A stretch of 52,418 nucleotides of DNA from contig JAQGHQ010000402.1 in assembly GCA_028288765.1 (NCBI GenBank), positions 1 through 52,418 on the forward strand, given 5' to 3'. This stretch comes from Gemmataceae bacterium (GTDB taxonomy: Bacteria; Planctomycetota; Planctomycetia; Gemmatales; Gemmataceae). Below are positions 16,597 to 24,417 of the stretch, piece after piece. Positions within the stretch are counted from its first letter, which is position 1. The number at the start of each line of letters is the position of its first letter. The notes under the pieces are model-generated. The model made no database searches, was not told the origin of the DNA, and saw only the letters and a program-made list of their open reading frames with translations. A program made the position numbers and the translations under genes.

Positions 16597-17847
16597 CTAC
16601 CCGACGTCGAAGACCTCCGTGGGGTCGAACCGGCCGCCCAGCACGGTCTGACTGTCCACCCCGAGCCAGTGGTCCAACACCGCGGCGTACACCCGGCGGA
16701 AGTCGATCGCGTGGCCGAGGTTGCCGGCCTCGAGCTTAGTCAGGCTCGGGTGATCGCCGACCAGCCCGGCTTTCACCTTCCCGCCGACCAGGAACATCGG
16801 GGCCCCGCTCCCGTGATCGGTCCCCTTGCTCCCGTTCTCCCCAGCCCGGCGGCCGAACTCCGAGAACGTCATCACGCACAGCCGGTCCTTGTGCCCCCGC
16901 TCGGCGAGGTCGCGATAAAACGCGGAGATCCCGTCGGACAGCTGCTGCAACAGGTTCGCGTGAGCACCCGTCACCCCGCCCTGACCGGCGTGGGTGTCGA
17001 AGTTGTCGAGCGAGACGTAGAAGATCCGGGCCCCGATTCCGGCGTCGATCAGCTGGGCGGCGAGCTTCAGCCGGTCGGCGAAGGCGGTGGCCGGGTATGG
17101 GACCTTCGGCTGGTAGTTTTTCCCGACTGCGGCCAGCTTGTCGCTGCTCGCGTAGGTGTTCATCTGTGTCCGGGCAACGAAGTCGAGCAGGTTGTTCGGC
17201 GGGCCCGGCGACGCCGGGGCCTTCGCCACGTTCGTGATCACGCCCTTTTGGGCGTCCTTGTCCGCCCCGCTGGCCGCGGCCATCTTTAGCTGGAAGTCTT
17301 CGAGCGACGTGACCGACGGGACCCGCACCGGGGCCCCCGCCAGGGCCAGAGGCGCCGACTCGTTCCCGGTGGCGAGGTGGAACGCCGCGGTCGGTTTGGC
17401 CTTCAGCGCTTTCCCGACCCAGCCTTCGGTGAGCGTCTCGGCGGTGCTCGCCCCGTGCCAGACGTCCATGGACCGGAAATGCGACTGGCTCGGGTTCGGG
17501 TAGCCGACCCCTTGCACGACGCACACCGCCGAGCGGTCATTCAGTAGCCGGGCGGTCGCGTCCATCGCCGGGTGCAGGCCCATGTCCTTCCCGATCCCCT
17601 TCACCTGGTCCTTGGGGATCGCGATCGTCGGACGGAGTTTGTAGTAGTCCGCGTCCTTGTACGGGATGACGGTGTTCAGCCCGTCGTTCCCGCCGGTCAA
17701 TTGCACGACGACGAGGACGGTGTCCTTCGCGCCGGACTTGCCCGCCGGGGCGGCGGCGAAGGCCGTGCGGCCGAGGAAGGCCGGGACCGTGGCCCCGAAC
17801 CCGAGAAGCGTCGAAGCCTGGAGAAACTCGCGGCGACTCGTGGACAT
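16597..17847 (-). CDS. DUF1501 protein with Tat signal, paired with DUF1800
   Basis: A 416-residue DUF1501 protein of the subgroup that pairs with DUF1800 proteins. Twin-arginine signal SRREFLQAS (residues 4-12), then LVVVQLTGGNDGLNTVIPY, a family hallmark. Later come VQGVGYPNPSQSHFRSMDVW, FYVSLDNFDTHAGQ, MTFSEFGRRAGENGSKGTDHG and FLVGGKVKAG. It acts outside the cytoplasm; the biochemical activity is not established. It follows the DUF1800 gene on the same strand, separated by a repeat hairpin, as in many planctomycete and proteobacterial genomes. Confidence 0.92.
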   Translation of the reverse strand: MSTSRREFLQASTLLGFGATVPAFLGRTAFAAAPAGKSGAKDTVLVVVQLTGGNDGLNTVIPYKDADYYKLRPTIAIPKDQVKGIGKDMGLHPAMDATARLLNDRSAVCVVQGVGYPNPSQSHFRSMDVWHGASTAETLTEGWVGKALKAKPTAAFHLATGNESAPLALAGAPVRVPSVTSLEDFQLKMAAASGADKDAQKGVITNVAKAPASPGPPNNLLDFVARTQMNTYASSDKLAAVGKNYQPKVPYPATAFADRLKLAAQLIDAGIGARIFYVSLDNFDTHAGQGGVTGAHANLLQQLSDGISAFYRDLAERGHKDRLCVMTFSEFGRRAGENGSKGTDHGSGAPMFLVGGKVKAGLVGDHPSLTKLEAGNLGHAIDFRRVYAAVLDHWLGVDSQTVLGGRFDPTEVFDVG

Positions 17848-17875
17848 GAGAAGACTCCGAAGAGTTCATCCGAAG

Positions 17876-18020
17876 AGTGAACCACAAAGGCACAAAGATC
17901 GCACAAAGGGCACAAAGAAATCAGGAGAATATATCCCAAGTCTTAATCTTTGTGCCCTTTGTGCGATCTTTGTGCCTTTGTGGTGAGAAGCCTTAATTGT
18001 GCCTTTGTGGTGAGATGCCT
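17876..18020. repeat. long inverted repeat between DUF1800 and DUF1501 (copy B)
   Basis: Arms at 17876-17920 and 17945-17987 are complementary over about 43 bp (words: CTCACCACAAAGGCAC, AAAGATCGCACAAAGGG, CACAAAGA). The outer end of the right arm, including TGTGCCTTTGTGGTGAGA and the following GCCTTA, is duplicated at 17997-18022, adding a third arm fragment that reaches the DUF1800 stop. The hairpin sits inside a presumed operon, 28 bp from the DUF1501 start. Confidence 0.9.
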
Positions 18021-18025
18021 TAGCC

Positions 18026-19420
18026 TTAATCAAGTTGGAACTCCGGGAGCGTCAGCACCAGGTGGGCGACGGCCCGGAGGCGGTGGTTCGTCACGTCGTC
18101 GGGCGCCCAGTACACCGGGTACTTGGTCGTTTTTGTTCGGGCGAGGTAGTCGAGCAGCTTCGCCCGCGAGTCGGCCGGCACGTCGCCCTGAAGGAACAGG
18201 CCGAGCAGGAAGTCGACCACCTCCTCGTCGGTCTTCTTGCCGTGCCGCGCGAGCAGTGCGGCCGGGTCGCACCGGGTGCCGAACCGCCCGTCCTCGGTCG
18301 AGGTCAGGGCGAGGGCGAGGTTGTTCCGGGAGAGGAGGGTCTGGGCGTTGAGCCACGCCGGGCCGCCGTCCCACCCCTTGACCGACGGCGGGGCGAATAC
18401 CACCTGCCCGAGCCCTTCGAGCACCCCGGCGAGCGGGAGCGTGCCGGCCGTGCCCTCGAGCCCGCGGACGATCCCGACCGCGAAGTCCACCGGGGACTTG
18501 ATCTTCGCCCGGTACGCGGCCGGGGAGAAGAACAGGTTCGACCGGAGCATCACCGCCACGAGCTTGCCGGTGTCGAACTCCGACTCGCGGTACAGATCGG
18601 CCAGCGGCTCGATCAGCTCCGGGGCCGGCTGTTCGGACTCGCCGATCAGGAACCGGTACAGCTTCCGCACGATGAACCGCGGGCACGCGGGCTGGTCCAG
18701 GCAGATGCGGGCGACGTCCTCGCCCTTGAACGTGCCGGTTTTGCCGAGCACCGTCTTCTCGGACGGGTCGTGCTTGCGGGTGTTGAAGGCGCCCTTCCCC
18801 TTGTCGATCTCGTACCCGGTGAACGCCCTGGCCGCCTCGCGGATGTCCTTCTCGGAGTAGTTCCCGATGCCGAGGCTGAACAGCTCCATCAGCTCGCGGG
18901 CGTAATTCTCGTTCGGCTTGCCCCGGACGCTCTGGGTGGTGTCGAGCCAGACCAGCATGGCCGGGTCGGTGCCCATCTCGACGAGCATCTCGCGGAAGCT
19001 GCCGAGGGCGTGCCGGTACATCAGCCGGTACTGGCCGAGCATGAAGCGGGCGTTCTGGACCTTCGCGTTGCTGGTGGCGAAGTGGTTGTGCCAGAACAGG
19101 GTGATCTTCTCGCGGAGCGGGTGGGCGGTCTTGAGCATCCGGTCGAGCCACCACGCCGACAGGCGTTGTTGCGGCGCCCCCGGGGGCATACTCCGCTCGC
19201 TCGACATGTACTCGGACGTCCGCCCGAAGTCGGCCGACTCCGGCTCCCCGGCGAGGACCCGGCCGAGCACCTTCTCGTACCCGTCGGCCACCCCGGCTTC
19301 GAGTTCGGCGCGCGTGGCCCCGAACCCGGTCCGGCGGTACAGGTGCCCGACCTTCCTCACGTCCCACGGGTTGTCGGCGGAGGGCTTGTACGGTTCCCAG
19401 GCGGTCTTGGGGTCGATCAT
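18026..19420 (-). CDS. DUF1800 protein
   Basis: A 464-residue DUF1800 family protein, the usual partner of DUF1501 proteins. Characteristic segments are VGHLYRRTGFGATRAELE, REKITLFWHNHFATSNAKV, ALGSFREMLVEMGTDPAML, the NENYARELMELFSLGIGNYSE helix and PPSVKGWDGGPAWLNAQTLL. No signal peptide is apparent, so it may be cytoplasmic or exported with its partner. It lies 140 bp downstream of a 575-residue secreted protein gene and upstream of DUF1501, so the three may be co-transcribed. Confidence 0.92.
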   Translation of the reverse strand: MIDPKTAWEPYKPSADNPWDVRKVGHLYRRTGFGATRAELEAGVADGYEKVLGRVLAGEPESADFGRTSEYMSSERSMPPGAPQQRLSAWWLDRMLKTAHPLREKITLFWHNHFATSNAKVQNARFMLGQYRLMYRHALGSFREMLVEMGTDPAMLVWLDTTQSVRGKPNENYARELMELFSLGIGNYSEKDIREAARAFTGYEIDKGKGAFNTRKHDPSEKTVLGKTGTFKGEDVARICLDQPACPRFIVRKLYRFLIGESEQPAPELIEPLADLYRESEFDTGKLVAVMLRSNLFFSPAAYRAKIKSPVDFAVGIVRGLEGTAGTLPLAGVLEGLGQVVFAPPSVKGWDGGPAWLNAQTLLSRNNLALALTSTEDGRFGTRCDPAALLARHGKKTDEEVVDFLLGLFLQGDVPADSRAKLLDYLARTKTTKYPVYWAPDDVTNHRLRAVAHLVLTLPEFQLD

Positions 19421-19440
19421 GGCCGTCTCCGGAGCGAACG

Positions 19441-19558
19441 AACCACAGAGTCGTAAAGTCGAATGTCGTAAAGTCGAATGTCGTAAAGTCGAATCAAGAA
19501 TATCGCAACCGATTTCATGACGAGAGACTTTATGACTTTACGACTTTACGACTTGAGA
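19441..19558. repeat. tandem 15-mers facing tandem 8-mers (copy E)
   Basis: Three head-to-tail copies of TCGTAAAGTCGAATG (19451-19495, last base differing) face GACTTTAT, GACTTTAC, GACTTTAC, GACTT (19526-19554) on the other side of a 30-nt spacer. TCGTAAAGTC and GACTTTACGA are complementary, so the arms pair as a hairpin although their unit lengths differ (15 against 8). The right arm ends about 7 bp before the stop of the adjacent minus-strand gene. Confidence 0.85.
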
Positions 19559-19560
19559 CT

Positions 19561-21288
19561 TCAGCGGCGGAAGTCCCACACCAGATCGAACCGGTATTCC
19601 GTCTCGGCCTCGTCGATCTCGATGCGGGCGGTGCCGAGGGTCTTGACCCACGCAGCGAGGGTCTCCACCTGCTGCCGGGCGTCCTCGATCCCGACCCCGC
19701 CTCGAAGGATCGCGTCGGTAACGAGTGGGTCGGGGAGGGTCGTGAGGGCGAGCCCGACCCCGGCCGCGTACCCCTTTCCTCGCCACACCGCCGGGCTCGC
19801 GGGTCGGTCCGCCGTCCGCTTCAGTTCGGCGATCAGCTTCTTGCCCACCTCGACCGTGCTGGCGGCGACGAAATGGTCACCGACCACCGCGAAGCACGGC
19901 TCGAAGTTGAACCGCAGGCCGTCCGGGTCCTCCGCGAGCGTCTTGCCCTCCGGGAACCGGTAGGCGACGATCTTCACCCCGTCGTGTTCGAGGTCCGACT
20001 GCTTCAGCCCGAACTGGAGGCTGGCGATGAGCCCCGCGCTGCGGAGGGCGGAGTCGAGAGAGATACCGAACTTCGGGTCGCGCATCGTCGCGACGTACCC
20101 GAACGCCGGGAGTCGTTGGGCGGGCCGAATCTTGTAGGGCAGGGCGTCGTGGTTCAGCACCACGATCCGGTGGTGCGGCCCCCACATCTCCAACAGTTCG
20201 CCGAACTTCACCGACCCGGGTAGCACCTTCGAGAGCTGTTTCTCGCCCTCTTCCAGCTGCTTCCGCATCTGGTCGTTGATGAGCTTGTCGCGGTGCTTCC
20301 AGTAGTAGCCGACGTCGAGGTAGAAGCTCTGGCTGTAGACGACGCCCGGCGGTTCGAGCAGGGGGAGCGAGCCGGGCACCCCCTTCTCCGGGACGTGCAG
20401 GGCGAACTCGGGCGGGAACTCGCTGCGGCCGGCCGGCAGCCGGACGGCCAGCCGGAAGCCGGTCGGCTCCCGGTACACCCCGGCCGTCACGAAGTCCGCC
20501 CGCCGCAGGCAGTCGATCGTCCCCCCGACCACGAGCGTTTGCAGGAAGTCCTTCCGGGTCGCGTCGAAGAAGTCCTTCGTCGCCTGGCCCTGCTTGACCG
20601 AGGCGAAATCGAGCCAGAGCCACGCGAGCGGGTCCTTCGGGAGGAGCTTCCGGGCGTCGCGGAGCGACTTCTTCGCCAGTACACTGCCCGCGGGCTTCCC
20701 CGCCGCTGGTATGTCCAGGGCGGCGGTTAGCATGTTAGCCTTGTTCGACACGATGACCGTCGCCCCGGCGCGGGCGGCGTGGAGCACGTCCCCGACGCGG
20801 ACCGTCTCGGCCCCCTTGTATGTCCCTTTCACCGGCCGGTCCTTCGAGCCCTGCCGCACCAGTTCGTCTTCCAGCACCCGGGCCAGCAGGTCGAATGCCT
20901 TCGCCACCTGCTTCTCGTCCGTTCCCTGGATCACCAGGATGGCCGGGGCCTCGACGCCGAACCGGAACCCGAAGGCGACCCCGCCGCCGGCGGTCTGGTC
21001 GAGCAGTTCCGGCCACTTCGCCCCGAGTTCGCGCTCCAGGTACGCGAGCATCTGGTAGAACCGGCGGGCGGTGGTCGAGTCGAGGACCGCCCGGACCGGG
21101 GCAAGCTCCTGAGCCTCCTTCACCACCCCGAGCCCGGTCACTGCCTCGGCCAGATTGCGGGGGTTCTCGACCGTCACCACGATTTGGGCCGACTCCGGGA
21201 CGTACCGGAGCGGGTCCGGGGGGGCAGCACTGGCGGTGCCGGCGAGGAGCAGAGCGACGACGGCGGCTGGGGTGCCGAGACGGGACAT
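19561..21288 (-). CDS. large secreted protein of unknown function
   Basis: A 575-residue exported protein with a clear signal peptide (AAVVALLLAGTASA, cut before APPDP). The mature start PLRYVPESAQIVVTVENPRNL resembles the opening of DUF3352-like planctomycete proteins, in which a 'P..a.l.v.v....' strand begins an alpha/beta repeat. Two similar halves can be guessed (about 25-300 and 310-575). No catalytic motif is seen. It is the first gene of a minus-strand run leading to DUF1800 and DUF1501. Confidence 0.75.
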   Translation of the reverse strand: MSRLGTPAAVVALLLAGTASAAPPDPLRYVPESAQIVVTVENPRNLAEAVTGLGVVKEAQELAPVRAVLDSTTARRFYQMLAYLERELGAKWPELLDQTAGGGVAFGFRFGVEAPAILVIQGTDEKQVAKAFDLLARVLEDELVRQGSKDRPVKGTYKGAETVRVGDVLHAARAGATVIVSNKANMLTAALDIPAAGKPAGSVLAKKSLRDARKLLPKDPLAWLWLDFASVKQGQATKDFFDATRKDFLQTLVVGGTIDCLRRADFVTAGVYREPTGFRLAVRLPAGRSEFPPEFALHVPEKGVPGSLPLLEPPGVVYSQSFYLDVGYYWKHRDKLINDQMRKQLEEGEKQLSKVLPGSVKFGELLEMWGPHHRIVVLNHDALPYKIRPAQRLPAFGYVATMRDPKFGISLDSALRSAGLIASLQFGLKQSDLEHDGVKIVAYRFPEGKTLAEDPDGLRFNFEPCFAVVGDHFVAASTVEVGKKLIAELKRTADRPASPAVWRGKGYAAGVGLALTTLPDPLVTDAILRGGVGIEDARQQVETLAAWVKTLGTARIEIDEAETEYRFDLVWDFRR

Positions 21289-21465
21289 TGCGTTCGCTCC
21301 GGTGGCCTATTGTCGTTCGACGAGTTCTACTCCGCCCTCATCGCCGGAGTTTCAGGAATCGTCGAAGTCGAATTCCGGCCGGCACGGGCGGCACAGACTT
21401 GCGGACGGCAGGCCGGATCGGGGATACTTTTATTTCACCCACGCCCTACCCCGTAGGAGTCATTC

Positions 21466-22023
21466 GTGAGCGACGATAAGTGGAGTGACCAATCGGAGGG
21501 AAAGGAACTCGGCAGCCTGGCCCAGAGCGCCCGCCGAACGAGCCTGAAGCAGGCCCGCACGATCCTGATCGTCGTCGGGGTGCTGACCGCCCTCATGAAC
21601 GTGTTCATGTTCGTGAACGCGGAGGCGGAAGTCCGGAAGGCGTTCGAGGACGAGAAGCGGAAACTCGGCCCGGGGATGGTGTTCGACGAGGCGGAAATAA
21701 AAAAGACTTCGGAGTCGGCCCTCCAGGTCACTCGCTTGATCTACGGCGGGACGGTGTTCCTGGGCGTCCTGTTCGTCTGCCTCGGGCTGGCGGTTTACCG
21801 CGCCCCGGTCGTCTGCACGGTGACCGGGCTGGTCCTCTATCTGGCCGCGAACGCCATTTTCGCCGCCCTCGACCCGCTGAACCTGGTCCGCGGGATCATT
21901 GTGAGGGTGATCATCATCGTCGCGATGGTGAAGGCGGTACAAGCGGCGCTTGCCTACGAGCGGGAGGCCAAGGCGGAGCGGGAGGCCCGTCTCGGTGAGA
22001 CGAACGACCCTGTGGCCCTCTGA
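21466..22023 (+). CDS. four-helix membrane protein of unknown function
   Basis: A 185-residue membrane protein. After a hydrophilic N-terminus it has hydrophobic segments at about 32-50 (ILIVVGVLTALMNVFMFV), 92-112 (LIYGGTVFLGVLFVCLGLAVY), 114-132 and 140-160, with a charged external loop between the first two and a charged C-terminal tail (EREAKAEREARLGE). The start is GTG. It begins a plus-strand cluster with the CPBP protease gene 21 bp downstream. Family not recognised. Confidence 0.75.
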   Translation: MSDDKWSDQSEGKELGSLAQSARRTSLKQARTILIVVGVLTALMNVFMFVNAEAEVRKAFEDEKRKLGPGMVFDEAEIKKTSESALQVTRLIYGGTVFLGVLFVCLGLAVYRAPVVCTVTGLVLYLAANAIFAALDPLNLVRGIIVRVIIIVAMVKAVQAALAYEREAKAEREARLGETNDPVAL

Positions 22024-22044
22024 CCGTCTCGCCCGGACGACGCC

Positions 22045-22914
22045 ATGGACCGCCCTGACGACGATGCCCGTCTCACCCCGCTACCCGAGGGCGACACGCC
22101 GAGAGCGTCGCCCGACGGGGACGCGCTCGACCCTCCAGCGGAGCAGCCGATCGACGTACCGGAGCCGGCGGTCGCGTGCTGGCGGTGCGACCGTGTCGGG
22201 CCGCCGGTCGCCGGCTGGTGCCGTTGGTGCCGCGCCCGACTGACCGAAAACCCGGCGGCCCGGGAACCGACCCTTTCCCGGCCCTCCCCCCCGCTCGGGA
22301 CGGTCCTGGTCGTGTACGCGCTCATGCTCGGCACGTCCATTGTTTGGGCGTGGATGCTCCTGGCGGGCGGTGCCCGGATGGCCGAGGACGACGTCATCCT
22401 CGGCACCGCCGTCCTGGAGGTCGTCGACACGGTCCTCGTCGCGGTCGCCCTGGGACTGATTGGGAGGCGGGCGTGTGCGGCCGACCCGCCGGCCGGCCGG
22501 CCGCTGTTCGCGTGGGTGATAGCCGGCCCCGTTCTATTCGTGCTCGTTTGTCTGGGTGTGCTCTACACCGCCGGCCTCCGCGAAGTGGCCAGGCCGGGCG
22601 GCGAACCGGGGTGGCCGACGGGCCTCACGGCCGGGGCGGTACTATTGATCTGCGTGCAGCCGGCCGTGGTCGAAGAACTGTTCTTTCGGTACGCCGCGTT
22701 CGGCATTCTGGCCCGCACGACGACTGCCCATGCGGCGGTGGGGGTGACCGCGGTCATGTTCGCGATGGCCCACATCTACAACCCACTCGGGTTGCCGTAT
22801 CTGTTCCTGTGCGGGGTGGTGTTCGGATACGCCCGCGTGTACGGCGGTCTGGCTTTGCCGATCGTGTTACACTTCCTCCACAATCTGGCGGTCGTCGCGA
22901 TCGAGGGGAGCTGA
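22045..22914 (+). CDS. CPBP family intramembrane metalloprotease
   Basis: A 289-residue membrane protein of the CAAX-protease/bacteriocin-processing (CPBP, 'Abi') family. The three catalytic motifs are present in the C-terminal half: EELFFRY (near residue 212), FAMAHIYN, and HFLHN near the end. The N-terminus adds a zinc-ribbon-like four-cysteine segment (CWRC ... CRWC, about residues 46-63) not general in the family. Six or more membrane helices. It overlaps the next start by one base (TGATG), so the two are translationally coupled. Confidence 0.88.
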   Translation: MDRPDDDARLTPLPEGDTPRASPDGDALDPPAEQPIDVPEPAVACWRCDRVGPPVAGWCRWCRARLTENPAAREPTLSRPSPPLGTVLVVYALMLGTSIVWAWMLLAGGARMAEDDVILGTAVLEVVDTVLVAVALGLIGRRACAADPPAGRPLFAWVIAGPVLFVLVCLGVLYTAGLREVARPGGEPGWPTGLTAGAVLLICVQPAVVEELFFRYAAFGILARTTTAHAAVGVTAVMFAMAHIYNPLGLPYLFLCGVVFGYARVYGGLALPIVLHFLHNLAVVAIEGS

Positions 22915-23882
22915 TGACCGGGACCGTGGTCGAGTCACGCCCCTCGGGCCGGGGTCTGGGGGCGGTACTGGTCGTTGCGGCGGTCGCGCTCGGGGGGCTG
23001 GCCGTGGCGACGGGATCGCCACACCCGGTGGTCCTCGCGGCACTTCCCCTCGCTCTCGCCGTCGCCGTTCGCCGATCCGTCGAGCCGCCCGTCCGGTTCG
23101 AGCTGACCGAACACGGGTTGTCGTTCGACTTGCCGGAGTTCGCGATCGTCCGGTTCGACGAGGTCCGGGGACTGACCGCCCCCGGATGGGCAGAGGGCGA
23201 TGAGTTCGCGATGCAGATCTATCATCCCGATGGGGTGATCCGTATCCCTCCCCGGCTGACCGTCTCATCCCGGGATCTCTACCGCTTCCTGTTCTCCCGG
23301 CTGCCGTCACCCGAAGCCCCCCCGGCCGATATCCCGTCCCAGCTGCGATCCTTTTTGGCCGAGCAGACGGACCGGTTCGGCGCGGAAAAGGTGTTCGTGT
23401 TCCTGGCCCGGCCGTTCCCGGCTGCCCCCGGACATCGCCGACGCGTCGCCTGCTGGCTGGCGGTCGCGGCCGCGGGTTTGGTGTGGGTCATCGCCGGGGC
23501 GGCCCTGGGCAAAGGCTCGGAACCGTGGATCGTCTCGGGGCTTGTGGCGGGCCTCCTCGGCTTGATCTGTGCCATCGGGTTCCGCTACCGGGGCGGGTCC
23601 GGTCGGGTCCGGAACTGGCAGGACTCGTGTCTGGTGGTCAGCCCCGGCGGAATCGCTCTCCTTCAGGGAACGCTGTGCGGCCGGATGCGGTGGGACGAAC
23701 TCCGGGCGATCGAATTCCCGGCCAATGCGCGGTACAGGTTAATCCCGTCCGGGGAGGTAAAGTACGGGATCAGACTGCTGGTCGACGGGGCTTATCTGGT
23801 CGTCGCGGACTACTACGACCGACCACTCACACAGATCCACGACCGGCTCCGCGCGTATTGGGGCGGTCGGGACGCGAACTGA
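22914..23882 (+). CDS. membrane protein of unknown function, coupled to CPBP protease
   Basis: A 322-residue protein whose ATG overlaps the stop of the CPBP gene. Two short hydrophobic segments at the N-terminus (about 15-55) are followed by a soluble beta-rich domain (RFELTEHGLSFDLPEFAIVRFDEV), a second pair of helices (about 185-225) and another similar beta domain (SCLVVSPGGIALLQGTLCGRM-type, WDELRAIE). Both soluble parts look like PH-type membrane-associated domains, as in DUF304 or YcxB-like proteins, so this may be a tandem arrangement. That is inferred from pattern only. Confidence 0.7.
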   Translation: MTGTVVESRPSGRGLGAVLVVAAVALGGLAVATGSPHPVVLAALPLALAVAVRRSVEPPVRFELTEHGLSFDLPEFAIVRFDEVRGLTAPGWAEGDEFAMQIYHPDGVIRIPPRLTVSSRDLYRFLFSRLPSPEAPPADIPSQLRSFLAEQTDRFGAEKVFVFLARPFPAAPGHRRRVACWLAVAAAGLVWVIAGAALGKGSEPWIVSGLVAGLLGLICAIGFRYRGGSGRVRNWQDSCLVVSPGGIALLQGTLCGRMRWDELRAIEFPANARYRLIPSGEVKYGIRLLVDGAYLVVADYYDRPLTQIHDRLRAYWGGRDAN

Positions 23883-23994
23883 GCCGTTCGGGAAAAACGG
23901 TATCCGGCGCACATCACGGAACTTTGTGGCCGTGTTCGTGTTCCAAAGAGTGGTAAACGGATCGCGTAAGGCCCGATCGGGCCGGGAGGCGAAA

Positions 23995-24330
23995 ATGTCC
24001 GCACGGGTACTCGCGGTCGGGGTGTTCGCGGCGGCGGCGGTGGGGATGCTCGCGGTCGCCGAGCCGGTGATCGCGCAGAAAGAGAAGGGACCGGTCGACC
24101 TCGAGTTCGTCTTCAAGAGCCTGGACGCGAACGGCGACAAGATGCTCTCTCAGGACGAGTTCGCGGGCGTTGTGTCAGCAGTCCTTCCGAACCGCAAGAA
24201 GAAGGCCGCCCCGCTCGACACGAAGGAGATGTTCAAGAAGCTCGATACGAATACCGACGGGAAACTCGATCTCGACGAGTTCAAGAAGCTGTTCACCGTA
24301 TTGCCGATGCCGAAGGGGAAGAAGAATTAG
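23995..24330 (+). CDS. secreted EF-hand protein
   Basis: A 111-residue exported calcium-binding protein. The ATG at 23995 has GGGAGG 5 nt upstream and starts a signal peptide (VLAVGVFAAAAVGMLAVA). Two EF-hand loops are clear: DANGDKMLSQDEF and DTNTDGKLDLDEF, each followed by a helix. It ends in a basic tail (PKGKKN). Small secreted EF-hand proteins are common in planctomycetes; the partner is unknown. Confidence 0.85.
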   Translation: MSARVLAVGVFAAAAVGMLAVAEPVIAQKEKGPVDLEFVFKSLDANGDKMLSQDEFAGVVSAVLPNRKKKAAPLDTKEMFKKLDTNTDGKLDLDEFKKLFTVLPMPKGKKN

Positions 24331-24355
24331 AACGGGTCGCCGACTGTATCTCGTC

Positions 24356-24380
24356 GAGCACGGGGCTCACGGCCCCGCTC
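24356..24380 (+). terminator. hairpin after the EF-hand gene
   Basis: GAG plus CGGGGC (24356-24366) pairs with GCCCCG plus CTC (24372-24380) around a short loop, with one bulged CA. No T-tract follows, so termination is only possible. Confidence 0.4.
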
Positions 24381-24417
24381 GCCATGAACCGGGGCGGTCG
24401 GCTGCTACAATTTCTGC

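Noticed and set aside
19451..19495. Three regular 15-nt direct repeats resembling the start of a CRISPR array
   Set aside because: There are no spacers between units, units are too short, no cas genes are near, and the array pairs with the opposite arm.
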